Shown here: positions 44,233 to 60,369 of the stretch, in pieces | Position numbering within the stretch: position 1 is the stretch's first letter | Layout of the letters: the number at the start of each line of letters is the position of its first letter | NCBI GenBank assembly: GCA_037039925.1 | Contig: JAXRKP010000176.1 | Coordinates: forward strand, 221,616-285,615 | DNA: 64,000 nucleotides | Source: Doris montereyensis | Lineage: Eukaryota; Mollusca; Gastropoda; Nudibranchia; Dorididae | Reading direction: 5' to 3' | Program-made: the position numbers and the translations under genes | Notes under the pieces: model-generated | The model's input: the letters and a program-made list of their open reading frames with translations, nothing else | What the model was told of the DNA's origin: nothing | Databases searched by the model: none

Positions 44233-44379
44233 CAACTGAGCCTTTGATTGCACTAGCAAGCAGAAACCTCAGGCTTCTCTCACCTCTTGCTCTCATCAAA
44301 TCTCAAGGCGGACCCAGTAGTCGTTTGGCAGAACAGGTCATTTGTATGTCAGGCTGTGTGGCCGTCGGTCCCACCTCCT

Positions 44380-44455
44380 CGTAGTAGTAGATCTAATAGT
44401 AGTAATAGTAGTGGATGTTGCACTGCAGTAGTAGCAGTAGTAGCGGCGGTAGACA
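44380..44455. repeat. (TAG)n degenerate trinucleotide repeat
   Basis: GTAGTAGTAGATCTAATAGT and AATAGTAGTGG with later CAGTAGTAGCAGTAGTAGC. Interrupted by an AGATCT word. Confidence 0.85.
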
Positions 44456-44499
44456 TCTATTCACATGCAGTAGTAGTGATCGCTTGTGTGGAAGTGCCT

Positions 44500-46780
44500 T
44501 ATTGAAATGTGAGGTCTAGAATCTAGATCTATACTTTATGTTAATATTTTGCTGTAACGCAGAGTGGAATTTTGAAGTTTCCAATCATTACAGAACTCAA
44601 GTCAACCAAGGTTAGTGGTAGTGCGTACATGACTAACAAGAGTGATTTGGTGGTGAAATGTGAAGGCTTCGAAATGTGAATGGGAAAGGTCTATTATATC
44701 TAGATCTAGATCAAGGCTCCTTTTTTTTAATTAGATTTGAAGATTTATTTAGACTCTTTATTTATTCATTTGTTATATTTTCTTATATAGATCTAGATGT
44801 TGCAAATATTGCTTCCCGAGCCGCTTACGAACTCAACTCATTCACACCGCTAACAAAAAGTGAACGGTTGATGGGAGGTACTGGTAGCCCCTACTCCTTT
44901 TCTTTCACTCTGTCACACTCCCATTTCATTGTTTCGTCTTGCTATCTCCCTTTAACTCACTCTGCGATCACAGCATATAGGCCTAGTGCACAGAGTAGAT
45001 CTAGATGTCATCAAAAGGGTTTACGAAAAAGTAGTTGTAGAACATTAAACATTGAGAAATAGAATCTAGGTTTAGAGTCTATCTATAATGTAATATAATG
45101 TATCTTAAAGTTGTATCTTATCTTAGATCTAGATTTAAAAATAGTCTAAAATATCATTTCTCCATTTGATGATGTTACAGACGGATGGTTTTTAAACATT
45201 ATTTATTATTACTAAATCAACGGGGCTGATGCTGTGAAATCGTACCATTATTTTGAGCATCTTCTGCTTTTGTTGTTTTTTTTTAATGCTTAAATTTTTG
45301 TACCGCATTGCAATGATATTAGGATCTAATATATATTGGATGGAGGGTAGACCTAGAATAGTGGTAACCAACCTTTGAAACATAAAACACGACAGACATC
45401 ATTTCTTCTTGTCGATCAAACTTCTTTGGCCTTCTAAATGTATTTTTCTGTCAGTTCCCTTTGTGGTAAACTGAATCTTTTATAGTACATTATGATATTA
45501 TTGAATCCACCTCTATAGATTTAAGTCTCTTAGAGTAGATATCAAATCATTATTTTGAAGTGATGTAATCACTTGAAAAAAATAAAATAAAACTCTTCCT
45601 TTGGCCTACAGTCGTTTCACAATCTGACTACTGTGATAACAGAGTGCTGATGGATGTAGATTCTATGTATTGTCAATCATTGGTTTGTCTCATGTCTGTG
45701 GCTGTGGTTGCTTGCATAACACTACGACATTTACGTTTGACAGCCTGATCAAGATCTAACATTAAGCTGCTCCATACTAACTTTAAAGCAGACTCGGTGA
45801 GGACTGATTTTCTCCATGTCTGAGATTCAGTATCAGCTTGATAAAAACTAAGTTCAAGCAAACTTCTTTGAGATCATGTGAAACGTTATGTGTGTAACAT
45901 GATAGCCTGCTTACACCGTGGAGTTTTCAAACTGGAACTGTGTAGAGATCTAAAATCCACTACTATTACTATTACAAAACGTCATGATAACTAGAGCAGG
46001 TATTCTAGGTCTTTATTTTTTAAGTGATGATTGTGTAGGCCTTCTTCTCTCTCTAGCACTCGGTAAGTCTGTATTTACTATCTAGATTGTATTGAGAATT
46101 CATACAAGTATCGTACACAATAATACTAATAGCTGAAAACAGAAAGACCAACAGTAACGAAGATGAGATGGATCGAAATTTATTTTCGCTTTGAACTTGA
46201 TCGATGGAAGGGAGAAGACGACGAGAGTTGAGAGGGGGAAGAGGCATAGGATCAGCAGAGCAAACGCACCCTTTATTGTCATAGCTATTATGTGTTTTCT
46301 TTTTTCGTTTTACATATATTTATAGATCTAGATCTATATAATCTTTTTAACTGTTGGTATTGTTTGTATTTGTATCAGTGCACTTCAACCATCACTTAGA
46401 CTAAGTTAGTACACATATGTATTGCACACTACAAGCCTAGGATTATCGGAATCAGAGCGTGTGCATATTGTGTGTGTGTGTAACACATTTGATTCATGAG
46501 CAGGTAGTCAAGCGTAACAATGTGGCATGTAGCATAATTAATAGTAATACGCTGCTGGGTCAGTCTTTGTTAAGGATAGAATATAAAAATACAAATTTAC
46601 GCTTATAAATAACGGCATTCTCATTAGGCATAAAATATTTATAAATATAGAGTGAAACGATTGTCACTAAAATGTAAATGTTTTGTCTTTTTAAAAAAAC
46701 CTAACCCAATAAAACTTTTTCTCATAGCAATAAAGATTTCCTGATAATACCTGTCCCATGAACAATAAAATAGCTATTAC
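44500..46780. other. No recognisable gene; CTAGATCT-rich
   Basis: CTAGATCT words at 44517-44530, 44698-44710, 44790-44800, 44996-45007, 45125-45135 and 46325-46338. Open frames are short and lack family motifs. Nothing supportable on either strand. Confidence 0.55.
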
Positions 46781-47049
46781 TATTACACTTGACACGGTTG
46801 CCTCCGTTGTTAACTGTAGCATGTAACTGTAGCGAAAGGAACCACTGTAGTGTTACACACGAGTCACTTCGTGTGGACAAATTGTGTAGATTGGGCCCCA
46901 TGAAAATGATGACGAGATCAATGGTAAATATTCTGAATCTTTTCTCTGTGTCTGTCTATCTGGCTCCCCTCCTCCTCTCTTGCTCCCTCTATCCCTTCTT
47001 TCTCCCCTCACCCCCTCATTCTTTAGCTCTCTCCTCCCTCCCTCCTGTC

Positions 47050-47063
47050 TCTCCCATCCCACC

Positions 47064-47105
<42 letters not shown>
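47050..47105. repeat. (CT)n microsatellite
   Basis: Pyrimidine-rich lead-in (46965-47060) then about 50 bp of CT on the plus strand. 47106-47703 shows no gene. Confidence 0.95.
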
Positions 47106-47108
<3 letters not shown>

Positions 47109-47703
47109 ATAGTACCATCGACGCTTACTTGACCAACTTGCGGGAGGCCAATTACAGATACTGCGACTCATGCGTATGCCGATCGGAAGGGGTGGGGGAC
47201 GTTATTATTACTGAAGTCTACAGAGATACATTGGATAAACAGAAGCTCCCCTTTTCTCAATGTTAAAGCTAACCCCTCTGTGGCTGTTCTTATCTCTCCA
47301 TGCAAACTGTAAAATACGCCTGACAGGAAGATCTTCAGATGTAGGTGCATGTATATTTAATAACAGAAATCATTACTGCCAATCTGCATAATATGTATAG
47401 ACATACACACCGGTAGACATAGTATAAACACACATACATACCTTCATGTCCATGATACACACCTGCATTACAATACATGCATAACGAGGTATGCATGCAC
47501 GTCTATTAATTAAAAGCACATGCGTGCGTCCATTCATTCACACACTTCCATTATAATTAGCTTTCATTACACCCGGTATCAGTACTTGCTTAGACTCACT
47601 TGCAACTATATTATACCCACAAGTAATAAATCTAAGATAAGATTATTGAGGGATACCATGGCAAAATACTTGCACCGTAAATTGTAGACCAGCATTATGT
47701 TTA

Positions 47704-47955
47704 CTTTGATTAAACTAGACATACAGTGAGGCAAGGGGCATGTCGGGAGTGTGCTACCTACCAACTAGGGAGCGTAGTTAGCTCGGATGGTAGCACGCTT
47801 TCTTTTCATTGCGACGCGATAGGTGCCAACGCAGAGGTCGTGGGTTCGAGTCCCATGGTGGCCAGGATTTTTGTCCGTCTATTCCTTGTATTTGTCTCGT
47901 TTTGTTCTTATGGGGCTTTCACATTATCTTGTGTCATTACCTTTGATTAAACTAG
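47704..47955 (+). mobile_element. tRNA-derived SINE with perfect 15-bp target-site duplication
   Basis: CTTTGATTAAACTAG occurs at 47704-47718 and again at 47941-47955. Between them is a 222-bp body. It has an RNA polymerase III A box (TAGCTCGGATGG, about 47778-47789) and a B box (GGTTCGAGTCC, about 47843-47853), the internal promoter of a tRNA-like head. It is followed by a short AT-rich body. The B-box end GGGTTCGAGTCCCATGGTGG resembles a tRNA T-arm and acceptor. Perfect duplications suggest a fairly recent insertion that would have used LINE machinery. The spacing between the boxes is slightly longer than in a tRNA. Confidence 0.88.
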
Positions 47956-48155
47956 TAACATTGGATTGAGGCCAGACACTCCGTGTCCTGCTTGCTCTCG
48001 CCCAACGCAAATCGATAGCTTGCTGCTTCAATGTGCTTGCCAGTGATTGATACTGTCGCCACTACAATATCTTCATTATTCATGTCATAGAGTATTATGG
48101 TGACCAGTGAAAGGCATGTCTTGATATACCCTTGTACACAAAATAATGTGCTCAT

Positions 48156-48580
<425 letters not shown>

Positions 48581-48721
48581 TTCTTTTCTGTCTCTCCTGT
48601 TTTCTAGTTAGTCGGCCTCTTTTGGTCTGTTTGCCTTCCTCTCTGCTGTCTGTCTTTTATCTCTCATACACATACACCCATGCTCTTTCACATGCACACA
48701 AAGTCATGATTAGACACTAGC

Positions 48722-51700
48722 ACTGGTTATTTGGGAAGCAATCACTGGTTGTTGTGGTAGGCTATCAGTATCACTGGTTGTTGTGGTAAGCTATAAGTAT
48801 CACTGGTTGTTGTGGTAGGCTATCAGAATCACTGGTTGTTGTGGTAGGCTATCAGTATCACTGGTTGTTGTGGTAGGCTATCAGTGTCACTGGTTGTTGT
48901 GGTAGGCTATCAGTATCACTGGTTGTTGTGGTAGGCTATGAGTATCACTGGTTGTCGTGGTAGGCTATCAGTATCACTGGTTGTTGTAGGCTATCAGTAT
49001 CACTGGTTGTTGTGGTAGGCTATCAGTATCATTGGTTGTTGTGGTAGGCTATCAGTATCACTGGTTGTTGTGGTAGGCTATCAGTATCACTGGTTGTTGT
49101 AGGCTATCAGTATCACTGGTTGTTGTGGTAGGCTATCAGTATCACTGGTTGTTGTGGTAGGCTATCAGTATCACTGGTTGTTGTGGTAGGCTATCAGTAT
49201 CACTGGTTGTTGTGGTAGGCTATCAGTATCACTGGTTGTTGTGGTAGGGTATCAATATCACTGGTTGTTGTGGTAAGCTATTAGTATCATTGGTTGTTGT
49301 GGTAGGCTATCAGTATCACTTGATGTTGTGGTAGGCTATTAGTATCATTGGTTGTTGTGGTAGGCTATCAGTATCACTGGTTGTTGTGGTAGGCTATCAG
49401 TACCACTGGTTGTTGTGGTAGGCTATCAGTATCACTGGTTGTTGTGGCAGGCTATCAGTATCACTGGTATTTGTAGTAGGCTATCAGTATCACTGGTTGT
49501 TGTGGTAGGCTATCATTATCATTGGTTCTTGTGGTAGGTTACCAGTATCACTGGTTGTTGTGGTAGGTTATCAGTATAGTATCACTGGTAGTTGTGGTAG
49601 CGATCAGTATCACTGGTTGTTGTGGTAGGCTATCAGTGTCACTGGTATTTGTGGTCGACTATCAGTATCACTGGTTGTTGTAGGTTATCAGTGTCACTGT
49701 ATTTTCTGTTTAGCTATCAGTATCACGGTATTTTCTGTAGGCTATCAGTATCACTGGTTGTTGCGGTAGGCTATCAGTACCACTGGTTGTTGTGGTAGGC
49801 TATCAGTATCACTGGTTGTTGTGGTAGTCTATCAGTATCACTGGTTGTTGTGGTAGGCTATCAGTACCACTGGTTGTTGTGGTAGGCTATCGATATCACT
49901 GGTTGTTGTGGTAGGCTATCAGTATCAATGGTTGTTGTGGTAGGCTATCAGTATGACTGGTTGTTGTGGTAGGCTATCAGTATCACGGGTTGTTGTGGTA
50001 GGCTATCAGTATCACTGGTTGTTGTGGTAGGCTATCAGTACCACTGGTTGTTGTGGTAGGCTATCAGTATCACTGGTTGTTGTGGTAGGCTATCAGTATC
50101 ACTGGTATTTGTGGTAGGCTATCAGTATCACTGGTATTTGTGGTAGGCTATCAGTATCACTGGTTGTTGTGGTAGGTTATCAGTATCACTGGTTGTTGTG
50201 GTAGGTTATCAGTACGACTGGTAGTTGTGGTAGCGATCAGTATCACTGGTTGTTGTGGTAGGCTATCAGTGTCACTGGTATTTGTGGTCGGCTATCAGTA
50301 TCACTGGTTGTTGTAGGTTATCAGTGTCACTGTATTTTCTGTTTAGCTATCAGTATCACTGTATTTTCTGTAGGCTATCAGTATCACTGGTTGTTGCTGT
50401 AGGCTAGCAGTACCACTGGTTGTTGTGGTAGGCTATCAGTATCACTGGTTATTGTGGTAGGCTATCAGTATCACTGGTTGTTGCGGTAGGCTAGCAGTAC
50501 CACTGATTGTTGTGGTAGGCTATCATTATCACTGGTTGTTGTGGTAGGCTATCAGTATCACTGGTTGTTGTGGTAGGCTATCAGTACCACTGATTGTTGT
50601 GGTAGGCTATCATTATCACTGGTTGCTGTGGTAGGCTATCAGTATCACTGGTTGTTGTGGTAGGCTATCAGTATCACTGGTTGTTGTGGTAGGCTATCAG
50701 TATCACTGGTTGTTGTGGTAAGCTATTAGTATCATTGGTTGTTGTGGTAGGCTTTCAGTATCATTGGTATCAGTATCAGTATGGTTGTTGTGGTAGGCTT
50801 TCAGTATCACTGGTTGTTGTGGTTGACTATCATTATGGTAGTTGTGAAAGCTTTATCAGTATCACTGGTATTGGTTGGCTATCTGGTTGTTGTGTGAGGC
50901 TATCAGTATCATTGGTTGTTTTGGTAGGCTATCAGTATCATTGGTTGTTGTGGTAGGCTATCAGTATCACTGGTTGTTGTGGTAGGCTATGTATCACTGT
51001 TGTAGTAGGCTATCAGTATCACTGGTTGTTGTGGTAGGCTATCATTATCATGGGATTTTTGTAGGCTATCGGTATCACTTGTTGTTGTGGAAAGCTATCA
51101 GTGGTTGTTGTGGTAAACTATCACTTGTTTTCAGGCTATCACTGGTTGTTGTGGTAGGCTATCATTGGTTATGGTAAACTATCACGGTTGTTGTGGTAGG
51201 CTATCATTATCACTGGTTGTTGTGGTAGGCTATCATTATCGCTTGTTTTTGTGGTAGGCTATCAATATCACTGGTTGTTGTGGTAGGCTATCATTATCAC
51301 TGGTAGTTGTGGTAGGCTATCAGTATCACTGGTTGTTGTGGTAGGCTATCAGTATCACTGGTTGTTGTGGTAGGCTATCAGTATCACTGGTTGTTGTGGT
51401 AGGGTATCAATATCACTGGTTGTTGTGGTAGGCTATCAGTATTGGTTGTTTTGTAGGCTATCATTATCAATGGTTGTTTTGGTAGGCTATTATTATCACT
51501 GGTTGTTGTGGTAAACTATCACTTGTTTTCTTTTTTGGCTATCATTGGTTCTTATCAATATCATTGGTTGTTGTGGTAAACTATCACGGTTGTTGTGGTA
51601 AGCTATCACTGGTTGTTGTGGTAGGCTATCAGTATCACTGGTTGTTGTGGTAGGTATCAGTATCATTGGTTGTTGTGGTAGGCTATCAGTATCACTGGTT

Positions 51701-54140
51701 GTTGTGGTAGGGTATCAGTATCACTGGTTGTTGTGGCAAGGTATCAGTATCACTGGTTGTTTGGTAGGTATCAGTATCATTGGTTTTTGGTAAGGTATCA
51801 GTATCACTGGTTGTTGTGGTAAAGTATCAGTATCATTGGTTGTTGTGGTAAGGTATCTATCATTGGTTCTTGTGGTAAGGCTATCAGTATCATTGGTTGT
51901 TGTGGTAAGGTATCAGTATCATTGGTTGTTGTGGTAAGCTATCAGTATCATTGGTTGTTGTGGTAAGGTATCAGTATCATTGGTTGTTGTGGTAAGGTAT
52001 CAGTATCATTGGTTGTTGTGGTAAGGTATCAGTATCATTGGTTGTTGTGGTAAGGTATCAGTATCATTGGTTGTTGTGGTAAGGTATCAGTATCATTGGT
52101 TGTTGTGGTAAGGTATCAGTATCATTGGTTGTTGTGGTAAGGTATCAGTATCATTGGTTGTTGTGGTAAGGTATCAGTATCATTGGTTGTTGTGGTAAGG
52201 TATCAGTATCATTGGTTGTTGTGGTAAGGTATCAGTATCATTGGTTGTTGTGGTAAGGTATCAGTATCATTGGTTGTTGTGGTAAGGTATCAGTATCATT
52301 GGTTGTTGTGGTAAGGTATCAGTATCATTGGTTGTTGTGGTAGGTTCACTGGTTTCATTGGTTGTTGTGGTAGGCTATCAGTATCATTGGTTGTTGTGGT
52401 AGGTATCAGTATCATTGGTTGTTGTGGTATCACTGGTTATCAGGATATCATTGGTTGTTGTGGTAAGGTATCAGTATCATTGGTTGTTGGTAGGTCACCT
52501 GTTTTGTGATAGGCTATCACTGGTTTTTGTGGTAGGCTATCACTGGTTATGGTAGGCTATAACTGTTGTGTCATTGGTTGTTGTGGTAGGCTATCACTGG
52601 TTTGGTTGTTGTGGTAGGCTATCACTGGTTTTTGTGATAGGCTATCACTATCAGGCGATCACTTGTTGTGGTATGCTATCACTGGTTGTTGTGGTAGGCT
52701 ATCACTATTATCTGCTATCACTGGTTGTTGTCATAGGCTATCACTGGTTGTTGTAGGATCATTACTATTGTTGTGTGGTAGGCTATCACTGGTTTTGTCA
52801 TAGGCTATCACCTGTTTTGTTGCTATCACTAGGTAGGCTATCACTGGTTGTTGTAGGCTATCACTGTTTGTTGTGGTAGGCTATCATTGGTTGATGTAGG
52901 TATGAGTAGTTGTTATGGTAGGCTATCACACTATGACTGGTTGTTGTGGTAGGCGTAAATCACTGGTTTTGTGATAGGCTATCACTGGTTCTGGTAGGCG
53001 ATCACTAGTTATTGTGGTAAACTATCACTGGTTGTTGTTGCAGGCTACCACTAGTTGTTGTCATAGGCTATCACTGGTTGTTGTCATAGGCTATCACTGG
53101 TTGTTGTCATAGGCTATCACTGGTTGTTGTCATCAGGCTATCACTGGTTGTTGTTAGGCTATCACTGGTTGTTGTCATAGGCTATCACTGGTTTTGTGGT
53201 AGTCTATCACTGGTCATTTGGTAATCTCACATTGGTTGTTATGGGCTACTGGTTGTTGTGGTAAACTATCACTGGTTGTTGAAGGTTATCACTGGTTGTT
53301 GAAGGCTATCACTGGTTGTTGAAGGCTATCACTGGTTGTTGTTGTTGTAGGTTATCACTGGTTGTTGAAGGCTATCACTGGTTGTTGAAGGCTATCACTG
53401 GTTGTTGTTGTGTTAGGTTATCACTGGTTGTGTGGTAGGCTTTAGTTATTGTGGTCAGCTCACATTTGGTTGTTGTGTTAAGCTCATACTGGTCGTTTTG
53501 GTAAGCTCACACTGGTTGTTGTGGTAAGCTCACACTGGTTGTTGTGGTAAACTGGTTGTTGTGGTAAGCTCACACTGGTTGTTGTGGTAAGCTCATACTG
53601 GTTGTTATGGTAGCTCACACTGGTTGTTGTGGTAAGCTCACACTGGTTGTTGTGGTCACTGGTTAGTTGGCTATCGGTATCAGTGGTTGTTGTGGTAAGC
53701 TCATTCACAGTGGTTGTTGTGGTAAGCTCATTCACAGTGGTTGTTGTGGTAAGCTCATTCACAGTGGTTGTTGTGGTAAGCTCATTCACAGTGGTTGTTG
53801 TGGTAAGCTCATTCACATTGGTTGTTGTGTAAGTCACAGTGGTTGTTGTGGTAAGCTCATTCACATTGGTTGTTGTGGTAAGCTCATTCACATTGGTTGT
53901 TGTGGCTCATTCACATTGGTTGTTGTGGTAGGCTGTCACTGGTTCTTGTGGTATGCTGTCAGTATCACTGATTGTTGTTGTAGGCTATCACTTGTTGTTG
54001 TAGAAGGCTATCAGTGTGACTGGTTGTTGGCTATTAGTATCACCAGTTGTTGTGGTAGGCTATCACTGGTTATGGTGGACACACTGGCTTGTGTGGTAGG
54101 CTATTGCTATTTTTTTGTGGTAGGCTATCACTGTTCATGG
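48722..54140. repeat. 5.4-kb minisatellite, units of about 20-29 bp
   Basis: The dominant 29-bp unit contains GGTTGTTGTGGTAGGCTATC followed by AGTATCACT. The array changes along its length: a 29-bp canonical form (48722-51880), a very uniform ATTGG/AAGGTATC form (51890-52345), shorter and more irregular units with CATAGGCTATCACTGG (52350-53450), and a 27-bp form with AAGCTCATTCACA (53690-53920). Plus-strand G/T richness is constant. No coding function is supported; open frames follow the repeat. Confidence 0.97.
49551..50395. repeat. Higher-order repeat inside the minisatellite, period about 633 bp
   Basis: An unusual block with GTAGCGATCAG, GTATTTGTGGTC, then CACTGTATTTTCTGTTTAGC and a second TATTTTCTGTAGG occurs at 49565-49745 and again at 50198-50375. 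The GCGATCAG marker moves from 49600 to 50233, a shift of 633 bp, about 22 basic units. Confidence 0.85.
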
Positions 54141-54179
54141 ACAACACTGCTCACAATGACATAAATTGGCATTCCGTTC

Positions 54180-57470
<3,291 letters not shown>

Positions 57471-57479
57471 GCCCACACC

Positions 57480-57770
57480 GCCAGGGATGCAACGCACAAA
57501 CAAATTGAGGAGATTCAAAAGAATGCAACCCGCTTTATAGATAATAACTACACATACACAAAAGAAATCACCAAAATCAAACATGAATCAGGTGCGATTG
57601 ACAGCCATCTTTCCCGGGAAGAAGGTAGAGCAAGAACATATTTTCTTTTAGGCTATAGATGGAAACGCGTACCCTTTATCTCAGTGCATTATCTGAAACT
57701 TAGTACCGGTACAAGAACAGCTAGATCAAGCTGCCAAGCACACATATTCAGACTGATTGATTGATTGTCT
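57480..57770 (+). pseudogene. CR1/L2-like LINE RT, C-terminal fragment
   Basis: An uninterrupted plus-strand frame from about 57480 reads ARDATHKQIEEIQKNATRFI, DNNYTYTKEITKIKHES, REEGRARTYFLLGYRWKRVP and TGTRTARSSCQAHIFRLID before a stop near 57768. It follows the LINE C-terminal pattern (I..IQ..A.RFI...Y, then L..RR......). It lacks its RT core and has no start, so it is a 5'-truncated insertion. Confidence 0.65.
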
Positions 57771-57977
57771 CTTGCACTCATTTTACAGTGGGACTAACTG
57801 CGAACGGAAATTAAACTGAATACATGTAAAAATGACAGACGATTTCAAAAGCAGAATTGAACGTTGAATAAAATATATGGCTACAAAAAGTCAGATTTGG
57901 AGTAACAGCATGTGGTTAAATTCAAACGTATGTGTGCGCTAGCAGTAGTATTCAGAATTGAGTTAGTTATCACAAAG

Positions 57978-58160
57978 GGCAAGAAGAAGAGGAAAAAGAA
58001 GAAAATGGCGAAGAAAAAGAAGAAGAAAACGAAGGAGAAGAAGAAGCAAACGGAGAAGAAGAAGAAAAGAGAGGAGAAAAAGAAGAAGAAAAAGAAAAGG
58101 AAGATGGGAAGAAAAAGAGAAGATGATGAAGAAGAAGAGGGAATAGATTTGCAAAGGTAA
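57978..58160. repeat. (GAA)n-rich purine tract
   Basis: AAGAAGAAGAGGAAAAAGAAG and similar for about 180 bp. The Lys/Glu open frame through it is a composition artefact. Confidence 0.92.
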
Positions 58161-58243
58161 GGTCACAGATGCTGAATGAGAGAAGATGATGAAGAAGAAG
58201 GAATATTTTTGCAGAGGTAAGGTCACAGATGCTGAACGAGAGG
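58112..58243. repeat. Tandem duplication, unit about 62 bp
   Basis: GAGAAGATGATGAAGAAGAA, then TTTGCAAAGGTAAGGTCACA, GATGCTGAATGAGAG, is repeated from 58180 with a few changes (TTTGCAGAGG, GCTGAACGAG). Confidence 0.9.
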
Positions 58244-58335
58244 TTTTTCATTGCAAGGTGTTGTGACAGTCACCGGTTTCTATTGCTAGGGATCAGAAGG
58301 GTCGAGCTGTGTCAGTGTTTCTCCCTACTGTTCTG

Positions 58336-58414
58336 ACACACACACACACACTCACTCTCTCTCCCTCCCTCCCTCCCCCCTCTCTCTCTCTCTCCCTCTC
58401 CCTCATCCTCTCTC
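58336..58414. repeat. Compound (CA)n(CT)n(CCCT)n microsatellite
   Basis: CACACACACACACTCACTCT followed by CCCTCCCTCCC and CTCTCTCTCTC. A poly-C run follows at 58483-58504. Confidence 0.95.
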
Positions 58415-58671
58415 TTTTCACAACAACAAAAAAGGCAAAGAATATATTAAGTCTCAGGCAACTATTTTTGATGTTATTACCTCCCCCCCCCCACCCCCAC
58501 CCCCAGACTCCTCCAAATTCTGTTTCACGGTTCATCCTTGTTTTAATTAAATCAACCAACTGTTATGGTGGAATAGTAGAGGGAGCCACGTTCCATTTTT
58601 TTGGTATCGTTCTTTTCTAGCTCGGATGTGGTTTTTACACGATACTGTAACGATCACGCGCATATACTGCA

Positions 58672-59150
58672 TAACGACGTCATCGCACACACGCGCATAT
58701 ACTACCGCACGCATACCTTACACAGACTCTCATCGCACACACGCGCATATACTACCGCACGCATACCTTACACAGACTCTCATCGCACACACGCGCATAT
58801 ACTACCGCACGCATACCTTACACAGACTCTCATCGCACACACGCGCATATACTACCGCACGCATACCTTACACAGACTCTCATCGCACACACGCGCATAT
58901 ACTACCGCACGCATACCTTACACAGACTCATCATCGCACACACGCGCATATACTACCGCACGCATACCTTACACAGACTCTCATCGCACACGCGCATATA
59001 CTACCGCACGCATACCTTACACAGACTCTCATCACACACGCGCATATACTACCGCACGCATACCTTACACAGACTCTCATCGCACACACGCGCATATACT
59101 ACCGCACGCATACCTTACACACACTCTCATCGCACACACGCGCGCACATG
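58672..59150. repeat. Minisatellite, 50-bp unit, about 9.5 copies
   Basis: Each unit contains CGCATATACTACCGCACGCA followed by TACCTTACACAGACTCTCAT and CGCACACA. Copies are almost identical. Differences are small indels in the CACA run and one ATC insertion near 58929. Long open frames in the plus strand follow the repeat and are not genes. Confidence 0.97.
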
Positions 59151-59429
59151 CGAAGACACACAGACCAGCTCTTTGTAACATCCTGTCATTGGGCGAGTTT
59201 CGTTAAGCTTACGGGCAGTTATGAAGTTACTTTCGGCGATAAAGGAACGCTTTCTCTCCTTATCTCCAAGTCAAGCCGCCGACTTTGCACCTAGTTCCAC
59301 CTTGTGCCACTACTTTCATTTGACTTGACTCTGTCGATGTAAGTGATCTCTTGACAATTATACTTTTAATATTCTTCTTTTGCTGAGTATCATGCAATTG
59401 TTATCAGTCTGCTTGTATGTATGGTTGTG

Positions 59430-59984
<555 letters not shown>

Positions 59985-60114
59985 GTCTTCCATTGCCCGT
60001 CTTCGTCGTAGGGCAACCTCCCTCTTGCGCATGTCTTTCAGCTTGTTTTCTCCTCATAATTCACATTATACACATTTATGTTGTCAGCTTTACCATTCTG
60101 TGTTATTTGTTGTT

Positions 60115-60190
60115 ATTATCATTATTCATTATCATCATCATCGTCATCATTAATAGTATTAGTAGTAATAGTAGTAGTATTAGTAGTAGC

Positions 60191-60243
<53 letters not shown>

Positions 60244-60260
60244 TAGTAGTAGTAGTGCTT
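60115..60260. repeat. (ATC)n and (TAG)n trinucleotide repeats
   Basis: ATTATCATCATCATCGTCAT then TAGTAGTAGTAG for about 100 bp. Confidence 0.95.
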
Positions 60261-60275
60261 AATATTACTATTACT

Positions 60276-60276
<1 letters not shown>

Positions 60277-60368
<92 letters not shown>

Positions 60369-60369
60369 G
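60277..60369. repeat. (TA)n microsatellite, about 90 bp
   Basis: Pure TATATA from 60279 with a GTATA interruption near 60358. Confidence 0.97.

Noticed and set aside
47778..47860. Functional tRNA gene
   Set aside because: The A and B boxes are present, but the cloverleaf is not regular and the unit sits inside a SINE with target duplications.
50735..52756. Tyr/His/Val-rich short frames
   Set aside because: They are translations of the minisatellite.
48722..54140. CRISPR-like regularly spaced repeats
   Set aside because: The units are directly head to tail with no unique spacers, and the context is clearly eukaryotic.
57912..58160. Lys/Glu-rich 82-codon protein
   Set aside because: It is a simple (GAA)n purine tract read in frame.
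58601..59294. 201- and 222-codon plus-strand open frames
   Set aside because: They overlap each other in different frames across the 50-bp minisatellite and are repeat artefacts.
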